The notes under the pieces are model-generated. The model made no database searches. It saw only the letters and a list, made by a program, of their open reading frames with translations, and was not told where the DNA came from. DNA of 13,096 bases from Ruminococcaceae bacterium UBA866. GTDB taxonomy: Bacteria; Bacillota; Clostridia; Oscillospirales; Ruminococcaceae. The stretch lies in the NCBI GenBank assembly GCA_002295325.1, contig DBGA01000088.1:36676-49771 (forward strand), read 5' to 3'. Shown piece by piece: positions 1 through 6,719 of this stretch (positions are counted from its first letter, which is position 1; each line of letters opens with the position of its first letter). A program made the position numbers and the translations under genes.

Positions 1-2220
1 CCTAATGTTAAACAGCACTTTGGTAAAAACAATAAGCTAGACTATATATCAGGCTCACCTATAAGTGAAAAGAAATTTAAGTACACTTATATTGAAACAA
101 AGAATGCTTTACCTAGAGTAGTGGGAAGTGGCTCAAACGGATATGAAGAAGTAAAAACTTGGTTTACAAGACCTGAAAACTTAAAGTGGCTTTGTCAATC
201 TGACAAACTAAACTTTGATTACAACTTACTTATTGACAGTCCCGACTACAAGTTGTTAATTGAACCACTAGTGTATATTAACATAGCAAGTGAGTTGTAC
301 GCTATGACAGCCACAGAGGGTATTAAGGCTTGTCAAGCTGATAGCATGGTATCATATAACCTCGCAGCTGTTTTGCGTAGGCAAGCCCCTATTTCGCTTT
401 TCCTCGCTAAGGATGATAATGCAGTTGGAATTTCAGCGTATGCAGGGCAAACAAATTTAGGTGATAATCAGTATGTTAATAACGTTAGTGCAATTGCTCA
501 ACTTGGTATAGGTATTATTTATTTTAATGATGAAGAAACCCCACCAGTAGACCCAACGGACCCAACCCACCCTCCTAGTGAAGTAGGTAAATACCGCTAT
601 GACTTTTCTTGTGACAAACTTTCAATCTCAACGAACCCCATTAGAGAGGAAAATGATTTTAACGCATCAACAACTTTTTCCTATCAACAGGAGATTGACT
701 GTAAGTACTGCGTAACCACTTGCTCTCAATGCAATTTAACAGGTAAATATCAAGTTAAAATATCAGATGGATATAGGGCCCATTATAGTTCCTGTGACGT
801 ATTCAATACTAAGCCTTGTAATTGTGGTGGCTATTGGGTACCTGCTGTTTATGAGACACATCTATGCAACAAGTGCTATATCAATTGTAGCCATTGTGAT
901 TTAGGAAAACTGTGGTATAAAAAAGGGAGTGAATACGCTACTCCTACTAAATCCACAACAGTTGAAGTATTTGTAAAAGATGCTCGTCTTGACTATAAAA
1001 GAGGAATAAGCGGTGTGCTCAAGTACACAAAAACGGTTACCCTATCAGCTGACAGCACAATATCTGTTAATGCACTACTAAATGCCGGTGAAGATATCGG
1101 AATTAAATCTGTTGTTTCTCGTATAAATTGGGATGCTAAAAATACGGAGCACATAACCGATAACAATTCCCTAGCTACGTCAGTTGAAGTAATCCCTGCT
1201 ACTAACCTACAAATTGAATATGTAATTCCAAATGCAGGGTTTAGAACAGATACAGATGTCATATCCTCATTTCTAGTCCTTAATCAAGATGATATTGGTG
1301 CCTTGAATGTTCGTCCTAAACATAATCTAGAAGCTATATTTAAAGCAACCAATCCAAAAACCAATGAGGTAATTGCAACTAGTGTAGTTAATAAAATCGT
1401 AGTGCCAAAAGGAGGTACAAATTTGGTGTACTTCAAATGGCATGTACCAAAGGATTATACTGCTGACACTGTAACCCTGCAATGTGAATTAAATCCCTCA
1501 CATAACGTGAACGAAACATCCTACGATGACAATACTGCAATCGCAGTGAATGGCGTAGAAAAATTCAAACAGCAAATACCACCTGATACAATATTTGAAA
1601 ACAGACCTTCAAGTTTTGTAAAGCCAAGTGGCTTAGAAGTCACCCCCACCAAGCATATTACTAGCAGTGTACTCTCAGGTATTAATTATGAATGTTGGGA
1701 ATGGTCAAGTGATTATGTGAAACGAAACTATATCATCAACCTATCTGCATCGTATGATCTAAAACCTGATGACAAATCTCCATCCCATAAGCTTTTAGCA
1801 TCAAACGTTTGGCAAATGCGTTCAGGGTATGGTGTAGAACTAAGTATCATTGGCAATCTTTCGGGTAACTTGCCCTCTTCAAACGCATACACAACGGTTC
1901 AAAACGGTAACGCATATCTGCCCGAATACAGATTTAAGGTTAACAAAGAAAGTTATAGAACGTTAGAGCAAACTTCACCAAACGTTTTAAACTTTCCTAG
2001 AAACCCCTTTACAATAACTGATAAAGGCATCCAAGACTTTAAGCGTGTTCATTTCAGCCCTCTTTGGTATCCTGACGGCGAGTACAAGTTGAAAACATAT
2101 ATCTATGATGTGTGGACACCAATCGGAATGCTCAGTACAACGCAGGATGTGTCCTCAATTACAATTGAGGGTGATATGTATAAGGATTGGTATTTAAGTC
2201 ATGCTCGAAAACGAGAGTAG
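1..2220 (+). CDS. Large exported-type surface protein, 5'-partial, with cysteine-knuckle module and Ig/CARDB-like region
   Basis: The frame is open from the first base of the window, so the true start is upstream; the GTG at 121 has no convincing ribosome site and is probably internal. The visible 739 residues begin with a segment I cannot name. A proline/threonine linker follows (PPVDPTDPTHPP, about nt 541-580), then a cysteine module (nt 700-897) with 11 cysteines, including two C-x2-C-x3-C-x2-C units. After that come beta-rich segments. One, at about nt 1195-1555, ends in NETSYDDNT, which resembles the end of CARDB-type adhesion domains. The C-terminus has no LPXTG motif and no hydrophobic tail, so it is not a sortase substrate. 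It lies 13 nt upstream of another cysteine-rich exported protein and heads a Tad operon, suggesting a surface, tip or cargo role. Function is inferred from architecture and position only. Confidence 0.8.
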   Translation, partial: PNVKQHFGKNNKLDYISGSPISEKKFKYTYIETKNALPRVVGSGSNGYEEVKTWFTRPENLKWLCQSDKLNFDYNLLIDSPDYKLLIEPLVYINIASELYAMTATEGIKACQADSMVSYNLAAVLRRQAPISLFLAKDDNAVGISAYAGQTNLGDNQYVNNVSAIAQLGIGIIYFNDEETPPVDPTDPTHPPSEVGKYRYDFSCDKLSISTNPIREENDFNASTTFSYQQEIDCKYCVTTCSQCNLTGKYQVKISDGYRAHYSSCDVFNTKPCNCGGYWVPAVYETHLCNKCYINCSHCDLGKLWYKKGSEYATPTKSTTVEVFVKDARLDYKRGISGVLKYTKTVTLSADSTISVNALLNAGEDIGIKSVVSRINWDAKNTEHITDNNSLATSVEVIPATNLQIEYVIPNAGFRTDTDVISSFLVLNQDDIGALNVRPKHNLEAIFKATNPKTNEVIATSVVNKIVVPKGGTNLVYFKWHVPKDYTADTVTLQCELNPSHNVNETSYDDNTAIAVNGVEKFKQQIPPDTIFENRPSSFVKPSGLEVTPTKHITSSVLSGINYECWEWSSDYVKRNYIINLSASYDLKPDDKSPSHKLLASNVWQMRSGYGVELSIIGNLSGNLPSSNAYTTVQNGNAYLPEYRFKVNKESYRTLEQTSPNVLNFPRNPFTITDKGIQDFKRVHFSPLWYPDGEYKLKTYIYDVWTPIGMLSTTQDVSSITIEGDMYKDWYLSHARKRE
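700..897 (+). other. Paired C-x2-C-x3-C-x2-C cysteine modules within the first protein
   Basis: The protein segment encoded here has CKYCVTTCSQC at its start and CNKCYINCSHC at its end. These are two copies of the same C-x2-C-x3-C-x2-C spacing, separated by about 44 residues that contain three more cysteines (one isolated, then a CNC pair). The spacing suggests tetrahedral metal sites or a disulfide-locked fold. The element TTCS-x-C recurs in the next protein (TTCSTC). Confidence 0.7.
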
Positions 2221-2226
2221 AAAGGA
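2221..2226 (+). promoter_or_regulatory. Ribosome binding site fixing the start at 2234
   Basis: AAAGGA lies 7 nt upstream of the ATG at 2234. The same frame is open to an ATG at 2201 inside the previous gene, but that codon has no comparable site. Starting at 2234 also puts the lysine-rich n-region and hydrophobic segment at the very N-terminus. Confidence 0.7.
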
Positions 2227-2233
2227 AAATCAA

Positions 2234-4648
2234 ATGGAAAAAATGCCAAAACAAAAAACAATAACTTCATTAATATTGCTTTTATTACTGTTGATATCAC
2301 TCATAGTATTTATCTTTTGTTCCTTGAGGAACTCAACTGTAGAAGCAAAAGGATACTTTTTATGCAAGTTGACATCATCAGGATATGAGATTGTAGGACT
2401 AACACCTGATGCACCACAAGATATTGTAATTCCTACTGATTTTGATAACACACCAGTTATCAGAGTTGCTAGTTCAATTTGCTCCAATCTCCCTATAAAA
2501 TCAATTACTGTTCCCCCTTCTGTTAACTCAATAGCTGATAAAGCCTTTGAAAGCATTAACAGTTTAATTATTTTTATGGATGGACGTGAAAACGCTGACG
2601 GAATGAAATTAGGCAGAGAATGGAGCGGAGATGCTACCGTTATTTTTGGTGATGCGAAGGTGAATATCGGCTTACTATCATCTGACAAACTACCTCAAAA
2701 TAATGAAGATGATAGTTCTAGTAAGCCTACTTCTGGCAATGATAACGACGAAATCTTTATATCCCCGATACAGCCTGATAATACTAACGGTCAGAGTGAA
2801 CCTCAAAAAAATGATAACAGTGGTAACACAGTCACTAATAAGAATCCGAATGGTGGGTTTGAAATCGGCAGTGATAATAACAAGACAATAAAAACATTGT
2901 CCTCAATTTCTATTGCTATCCCACCTATTAAAACGGAATACGTTGAGGGTAATACCTTTGATAAAACTGGACTTTTAATAAGGGCTCATTACAGTGATGG
3001 AACATCTACAACAACTGATGATTACTCTGTTATAAGCCCTCCCCTACTAATTAGCACAACAGCGGTTGTTGTAAGTTATACGGATAAAGGTATTACTAAA
3101 AACACTTCACAAGCAATTAAGGTAGTAAAGAAAACTCCTACTAAGCTTGAGGTTGTCACTCCACCTAATAAGACAAGATACATCGAGGGAAATGTATTTG
3201 ACAAAACCGGTATGGTAGTGAAAGTTTCCTATGACAATGGTGATACTGCCAATATTACTAGCTTTGCTGTGCCAACAGACAAACTAATAAAAGGAGAAAC
3301 GTCTGTTACTTTGTCCTACAAGGAAAATAATAAGGAAGTTACTGCAACACAATCAATTACAGTTGTTGCTAAAACCCCGACTAAGCTTGAAATTACTACC
3401 CCTCCAACAAAGACAAGATACATTGAGGGAAATGTGTTTGACAAAACTGGTATGGTAGTGAAAGTTTACTATGACAACGGAGATGCTTTCAACATTATAG
3501 GCTTTGTTGTTCCAACAGAAAAACTAATGAAAGGAGAAACGTCTGTTACTGTGTCCTATGAGGAAAATAATAGGGAGGTTATAGCGCCACAGCTAATTAC
3601 GGTTGTGGCCAAAACTCCTACTAAGCTTGAGGTTGTCACTCCGCCTAATAAGACAAGTTACATTGAGGGGAATATATTTGACAAAATTGGTATGGTAGTG
3701 AAAGTTTCTTATGACAACGGTGATACCGCCAATATTACTAGCTTTGTTGCTCCAACAGACAAACTCATTAAGGGTGAAACGTCTGTTACTGTAAGCTATA
3801 AAGAAAACAACAAAGAAGTTACTGTAACACAGCCAATTACAGTTGTGGCTAAAACTCCTACTAAACTTGATGTTACTAAACAACCTACAAAAACAAGCTA
3901 CTCTGCAGGACTTATATTTCGACCTGATGGAATGATTGTTACAGTCACATATGATAATGGGGATGTAATTAACGTTACTGGATACACCTACCCCCTAGTG
4001 CGACTCCTTGAGGGACAAACAGTTGTAAAAATTAGCTACATAGAGAATAACAAGCTCGTCACTGATGATGTAAGAATTACTGTTGGCCCGCAACTTGCGG
4101 TTTATGAAAAGTATAATTGTGTACTTACAACATGTTCAACTTGCAGTGGAAGAGGAACAACAACATCAACTGGCACATGTGGAAGTTGTGGTGGCAGAGG
4201 TAGTTGGTCAGGGTCTGAAACTTGTGGAGGTTGTAGCGGTAGCGGAAAAGTATGGGTAAATAACGGAAGCATATGTGGTATATGTGGTTCATATTATCCT
4301 TGTAGCTCACACCCAGGTGGGCCTAGTGCGAATGATGGTGGATATTGGACGTGTGGAAGCTGTTATGGTTCAGGTTCAGTAAATCGTTCTCATACTTGTG
4401 GAAGTTGTGGCGGTTCGGGCTCTAGGACAACAACATCAACATGTTCTACCTGCAAAGGCTCTGGTAATCATGGTTATGTAAAAGGTACATACTTATCTGA
4501 TGTAACTGTGACAGCAAACTCTTTGCCTGCAAACGGCAATCATACTGATGGAAGTTGGTATATATTAAAGCATTTAATTCAAGATGATATACCCACCAAA
4601 AGCTACAAGAAGAAAAATCAGTATATAACTTTAAATATTTTTAAATAA
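2234..4648 (+). CDS. Exported multidomain protein: LRR-like segment, five Big_3-like Ig repeats, DnaJ-type cysteine repeats
   Basis: 804 residues from the ATG at 2234. Residues 1-12 are polar and basic and about 13-30 are strongly hydrophobic, giving a signal peptide or N-terminal anchor. Residues about 38-135 resemble the BspA-type LRR_5 repeat (IVIPTDFDNTPVIRVASS, ITVPPSVNSIADKAFES). A low-complexity Asn/Asp/Ser linker follows. Residues 220-619 are five 80-residue repeats that resemble bacterial Ig-like group 3 (Big_3), with a core like KTRYIEGNVFDKTGM..V.YDNGD. Residues 629-744 carry 16 cysteines with six CxxCxGxG motifs of DnaJ zinc-finger type. About 60 further residues show no LPXTG or tail anchor. 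Ig repeats of this kind form stalks, so a rod presenting a cysteine-rich head is the natural reading. Its place just before the pilus genes suggests a surface or tip partner of the Tad machine. Domain names are by eye. Confidence 0.85.
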   Translation: MEKMPKQKTITSLILLLLLLISLIVFIFCSLRNSTVEAKGYFLCKLTSSGYEIVGLTPDAPQDIVIPTDFDNTPVIRVASSICSNLPIKSITVPPSVNSIADKAFESINSLIIFMDGRENADGMKLGREWSGDATVIFGDAKVNIGLLSSDKLPQNNEDDSSSKPTSGNDNDEIFISPIQPDNTNGQSEPQKNDNSGNTVTNKNPNGGFEIGSDNNKTIKTLSSISIAIPPIKTEYVEGNTFDKTGLLIRAHYSDGTSTTTDDYSVISPPLLISTTAVVVSYTDKGITKNTSQAIKVVKKTPTKLEVVTPPNKTRYIEGNVFDKTGMVVKVSYDNGDTANITSFAVPTDKLIKGETSVTLSYKENNKEVTATQSITVVAKTPTKLEITTPPTKTRYIEGNVFDKTGMVVKVYYDNGDAFNIIGFVVPTEKLMKGETSVTVSYEENNREVIAPQLITVVAKTPTKLEVVTPPNKTSYIEGNIFDKIGMVVKVSYDNGDTANITSFVAPTDKLIKGETSVTVSYKENNKEVTVTQPITVVAKTPTKLDVTKQPTKTSYSAGLIFRPDGMIVTVTYDNGDVINVTGYTYPLVRLLEGQTVVKISYIENNKLVTDDVRITVGPQLAVYEKYNCVLTTCSTCSGRGTTTSTGTCGSCGGRGSWSGSETCGGCSGSGKVWVNNGSICGICGSYYPCSSHPGGPSANDGGYWTCGSCYGSGSVNRSHTCGSCGGSGSRTTTSTCSTCKGSGNHGYVKGTYLSDVTVTANSLPANGNHTDGSWYILKHLIQDDIPTKSYKKKNQYITLNIFK
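2891..4090 (+). repeat. Five tandem 240-bp repeats encoding Big_3-like Ig domains
   Basis: Unit starts fall at 2891, 3131, 3371, 3611 and 3851, exactly 240 bp (80 codons) apart with no length variation. Units 2-4 are very similar at the DNA level; units 1 and 5 are more diverged. Each of units 2-5 begins with the codons for KTPTKL followed by the NKT/TKT-x-YIEG-type core. Confidence 0.9.
4118..4465 (+). repeat. DnaJ-type CxxCxGxG cysteine repeat region
   Basis: The encoded segment contains CSTCSGRG, CGSCGGRG, CGGCSGSG, CGSCYGSG, CGSCGGSG and CSTCKGSG, plus a central CGICGSYYPC followed by SSHPGG. DnaJ has four such motifs binding two zinc ions; here there are six and a variant centre. The linkers are Ser/Thr/Gly-rich, and short DNA repeats reflect the amino-acid repetition. 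Confidence 0.85.
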
Positions 4649-4663
4649 GAAAGAGGAATTATA

Positions 4664-4894
4664 ATGAAAAAATTTATTACTAAAAAATATCTAAGAGCCA
4701 TGGAATTAAAGGATAATGCTATTAAGACGTTGAATAACAAGGATGGGCTTTCACATACTACAGAGATTTTGTTATACTGTGCAGCAGGTGCTGCAATTGT
4801 ACTCGTTGTAACAGGATTGTTTATTTTGCTTATTAAAAATGATGCGTTTCCCGGTCTTGCTGACAAGCTTAAAGAAATTTTCAATTACAAATAA
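4664..4894 (+). CDS. Small single-span membrane protein, pilin-like (resembles DUF6133)
   Basis: 76 residues. A basic N-terminus of about 28 residues is followed by NNKDG, then SHTTE and one hydrophobic span (about residues 33-61), ending in an amphipathic tail with FNYK. The layout of basic leader, Gly, Glu a few residues later and hydrophobic helix is that of a Flp/type IV pilin precursor. If cleavage is after Gly, however, the Glu falls at +6 rather than the usual +5. The overall look, including the terminal KLKEIFNYK, resembles small clostridial proteins annotated DUF6133. AGAGGA at 4652-4657 is the ribosome site. It lies directly before the prepilin peptidase gene, so it is the best candidate for the main pilin subunit. 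That role is inferred. Confidence 0.7.
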   Translation: MKKFITKKYLRAMELKDNAIKTLNNKDGLSHTTEILLYCAAGAAIVLVVTGLFILLIKNDAFPGLADKLKEIFNYK

Positions 4895-4895
4895 T

Positions 4896-5297
4896 ATGAA
4901 ATTTATTATCTTTAGTTTAATACTGCTTTACGCTTCCTATATTGATATTAAAAAGCGAATAGTGCCAACACATGTACATATATTACTGCTTTTAACAGGC
5001 TTACTTAACGTAAGCCTGTTATCTTTTGCAGGCTATGCCATAGCGTTTCTTCCCATATTCCTTGTAGCTGTTGCAAAAGGTGGAATTGGTGGCGGTGACG
5101 TTAAACTTGCAGGTATGTGTGGTTTTATAATGCAAGGCATGAATGGATTACTCGGTATCATGTTTGGAATGGTGATAGCAATATTGATTGTACCACTAAA
5201 AAAACTACTTAAAAAAGAGAAAATAAATACACCCTTTGCCCTGGTTCCATATTTGAGCATTGGCTGTTTTCTCGTTACGTTATTTTTGAAAGGATAA
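4896..5297 (+). CDS. Prepilin peptidase, TadV/CpaA type (peptidase family A24)
   Basis: 133 residues, all membrane-embedded. It carries the two aspartates of A24 peptidases: Asp17 in SYIDIKKRIVP and Asp68 in GGIGGGDVK, the family's GxGD motif. The length fits the short TadV/CpaA form, which lacks the N-terminal methylase domain of PilD. It would cleave leader peptides of the pilin-like proteins at the inner face of the membrane. The frame is open to an ATG at 4839 inside the previous gene. I chose ATG 4896, one base after the previous stop, because it places the first membrane helix at the N-terminus. There is no clear ribosome site, so translation is probably coupled to the upstream gene. 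A perfect hairpin (4993-5021) lies inside the coding region. Confidence 0.88.
   Translation: MKFIIFSLILLYASYIDIKKRIVPTHVHILLLLTGLLNVSLLSFAGYAIAFLPIFLVAVAKGGIGGGDVKLAGMCGFIMQGMNGLLGIMFGMVIAILIVPLKKLLKKEKINTPFALVPYLSIGCFLVTLFLKG
4993..5021 (+). promoter_or_regulatory. 12-bp perfect hairpin inside the prepilin peptidase gene
   Basis: TAACAGGCTTAC and GTAAGCCTGTTA are exact reverse complements separated by the 5-nt loop TTAAC. The following bases (TCTTTTGC) form only a weak T-run. It sits about 100 bp into the peptidase gene, just after the putative pilin gene, where an attenuator or RNA-stabilising structure could raise pilin mRNA over the rest of the operon. The structure is seen; the role is inferred. 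Confidence 0.5.
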
Positions 5298-5302
5298 CTA
5301 CT

Positions 5303-6052
5303 ATGAAACTATTAAAAAGCAGACTCTTTATTGCAATTATATGTATTATAATTGCGGCACTTTGTATTTTCTCAGGAATTAATTTGGTCAATGCACAAAA
5401 TGAAACAATATCAATTGTTACCGTATCCTCGAACATCAAAAAGGGTGATGTAATACAAAGCGAGATGGTGAAAATCACTACTGTTGGTAGCTATAACATA
5501 TCTAAGGATTATGCAAAGAATACTGAACAAGTTGTTGGAAAGTTTGCACTTGCTGATTTTACCCCAAACGATTTCATTCAAACAGCTAAAACTTCAGATA
5601 GTCTACCTACAGCTGATGCAAAACTTTTACAGCTAGACGGTACCAGGGTAGCAATCTCTGTCACATTAAAAGATTTTGCTCGTGGACTATCTGACAAAAT
5701 TGTAAGTGGTGACATTGTATCCTGCATTGTGACATCTGAGGATAACACCACAATCCCACAAGAACTTAATTATGTTGAGGTTTTAACCACTACCACACAG
5801 AGTGGTGTTGACAAACAAAGACCAGGGGATAAAACAGAAGAAAACCTTGCAACCGTAACCCTGTTAGCAAGTCCTGTACAAGCAAGAGCACTTGCAGAAT
5901 ACGATAAAAATTCAGAGCTACATCTAGCATTAGTATATCGTGGCGATGAAAATATTAAAAGTGAGTTTCTTGCTAAACAAAAACAGTCAATTGAAAATAT
6001 GAATATATCGGAGGTAGTATCAGATGAGCAAATTAATAGCGATAACGGGTAA
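5303..6052 (+). CDS. cpaB: CpaB/RcpC-like pilus assembly protein with SAF-type domain
   Basis: 249 residues. A membrane span at about 7-29 is followed by an extracytoplasmic domain. Residues about 36-100 match the start of a SAF domain as found in CpaB (VSSNIKKGDVIQSEMVKI). They are followed by a segment like the RcpC/CpaB core (GTRVAISVTLKDFARGLSDK, then a GD-I-V turn) and a polar, Glu/Asn-rich tail. CpaB proteins are assembly factors of Tad pili on the outer side of the cytoplasmic membrane. AAAGGA at 5289-5294 supports the ATG at 5303. The gene follows the peptidase gene by 5 nt, and its last 29 bases overlap the next gene. Sequence divergence from Proteobacterial CpaB is considerable, so the call rests on domain pattern plus gene order. 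Confidence 0.82.
   Translation: MKLLKSRLFIAIICIIIAALCIFSGINLVNAQNETISIVTVSSNIKKGDVIQSEMVKITTVGSYNISKDYAKNTEQVVGKFALADFTPNDFIQTAKTSDSLPTADAKLLQLDGTRVAISVTLKDFARGLSDKIVSGDIVSCIVTSEDNTTIPQELNYVEVLTTTTQSGVDKQRPGDKTEENLATVTLLASPVQARALAEYDKNSELHLALVYRGDENIKSEFLAKQKQSIENMNISEVVSDEQINSDNG
6010..6014 (+). promoter_or_regulatory. GGAGG ribosome site inside cpaB for the overlapping ATPase gene
   Basis: A full GGAGG core lies 9 nt upstream of the ATG at 6024 and within the end of the cpaB reading frame. It supports a genuine 29-bp overlap and translational coupling. Confidence 0.7.
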
Positions 6053-6719
6053 TGCAGGCAAAACTACCTTTTCATATCTGCTAGCGCAAAAGCTTTGTCG
6101 TAATGGTAGCCGTGTGATGCTTGTATCAACCGATAGCTACACCCCTACCGTTCCCTACCTTATGAAGCTTGATAAAAATCAACGCAAATCATTAGGAAGA
6201 ATTTTAAGCCTTGCAGTGATAGATGAAAAAAGTATCTTGGCAAATATGGTTTCATTTAAAAATGAGAATATAGGACTTCTATCCTATGCATTGGGTGAAA
6301 GCCAACATACCTATCCTGCTATACTGGATAAAAACATAGAAGATTTATTTGAAAATTTAAAAACCCTTGTGGACTACATCATTGTTGATACTAATACCTG
6401 TCAAAATGCAATTGATAAGTATGCAATTAGTCATTGTGATAGTCAAATTTGTATTACAACTGCTAACTACAAAGGTCTAGCATATCGACAAAATATGACT
6501 GATGATAGTGTATGCCACATCATCTATAACGATAGCCCTTTTAACCCGTTTGAGGATATACGTCAAACCTATAAGCATCACGTAAAATATGTAATGGACT
6601 ATTGTAAGTCTTTGCAATGTATCTATAATGGTGTCCTACTCGATGATGTCGTGTGTCCTCCCAAATATGATAAACTATTACGTCAAATAGAAAAGGATGT
6701 GATTTTAATTGAACAATAG
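6024..6719 (+). CDS. TadZ/CpaE-like MinD/ParA-family ATPase
   Basis: 231 residues. The N-terminus LIAITGNAGKTTFSYLLAQ is a P-loop of SIMIBI/ParA type, but it lacks the signature lysine of the deviant Walker A (KGGxGKT): the glycine-rich part reads GNAGKT. VSTDSYTP matches the region of the second signature aspartate, and YIIVDTNT is the hydrophobic strand with the switch aspartate. TadZ/CpaE proteins place the Tad machine in the cell, and many have degenerate ATPase motifs. Gene order (cpaB, then this, then cpaF) is the classic Tad order. A large C-terminal portion (VKYVMDYCKSLQCIYNGV) is less conserved. The stop overlaps the start of the motor ATPase gene by 11 bases. Confidence 0.8.
   Translation: MSKLIAITGNAGKTTFSYLLAQKLCRNGSRVMLVSTDSYTPTVPYLMKLDKNQRKSLGRILSLAVIDEKSILANMVSFKNENIGLLSYALGESQHTYPAILDKNIEDLFENLKTLVDYIIVDTNTCQNAIDKYAISHCDSQICITTANYKGLAYRQNMTDDSVCHIIYNDSPFNPFEDIRQTYKHHVKYVMDYCKSLQCIYNGVLLDDVVCPPKYDKLLRQIEKDVILIEQ

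Noticed and set aside
121..123. GTG at 121 as the start of the first protein
   Set aside because: The frame is open to the first base of the window and there is no ribosome site upstream, so it is an internal codon of a truncated gene.
2153..2170. Palindrome CCTCAATTACAATTGAGG near the end of the first gene, as a terminator
   Set aside because: The stem is only 7-8 bp with a tiny loop, has no T-run and lies within coding sequence; probably chance or minor.
4088..4100. CCGCAACTTGCGG as a regulatory hairpin
   Set aside because: A short palindrome with a 1-3 nt centre inside coding sequence, at a domain junction; no supporting context.
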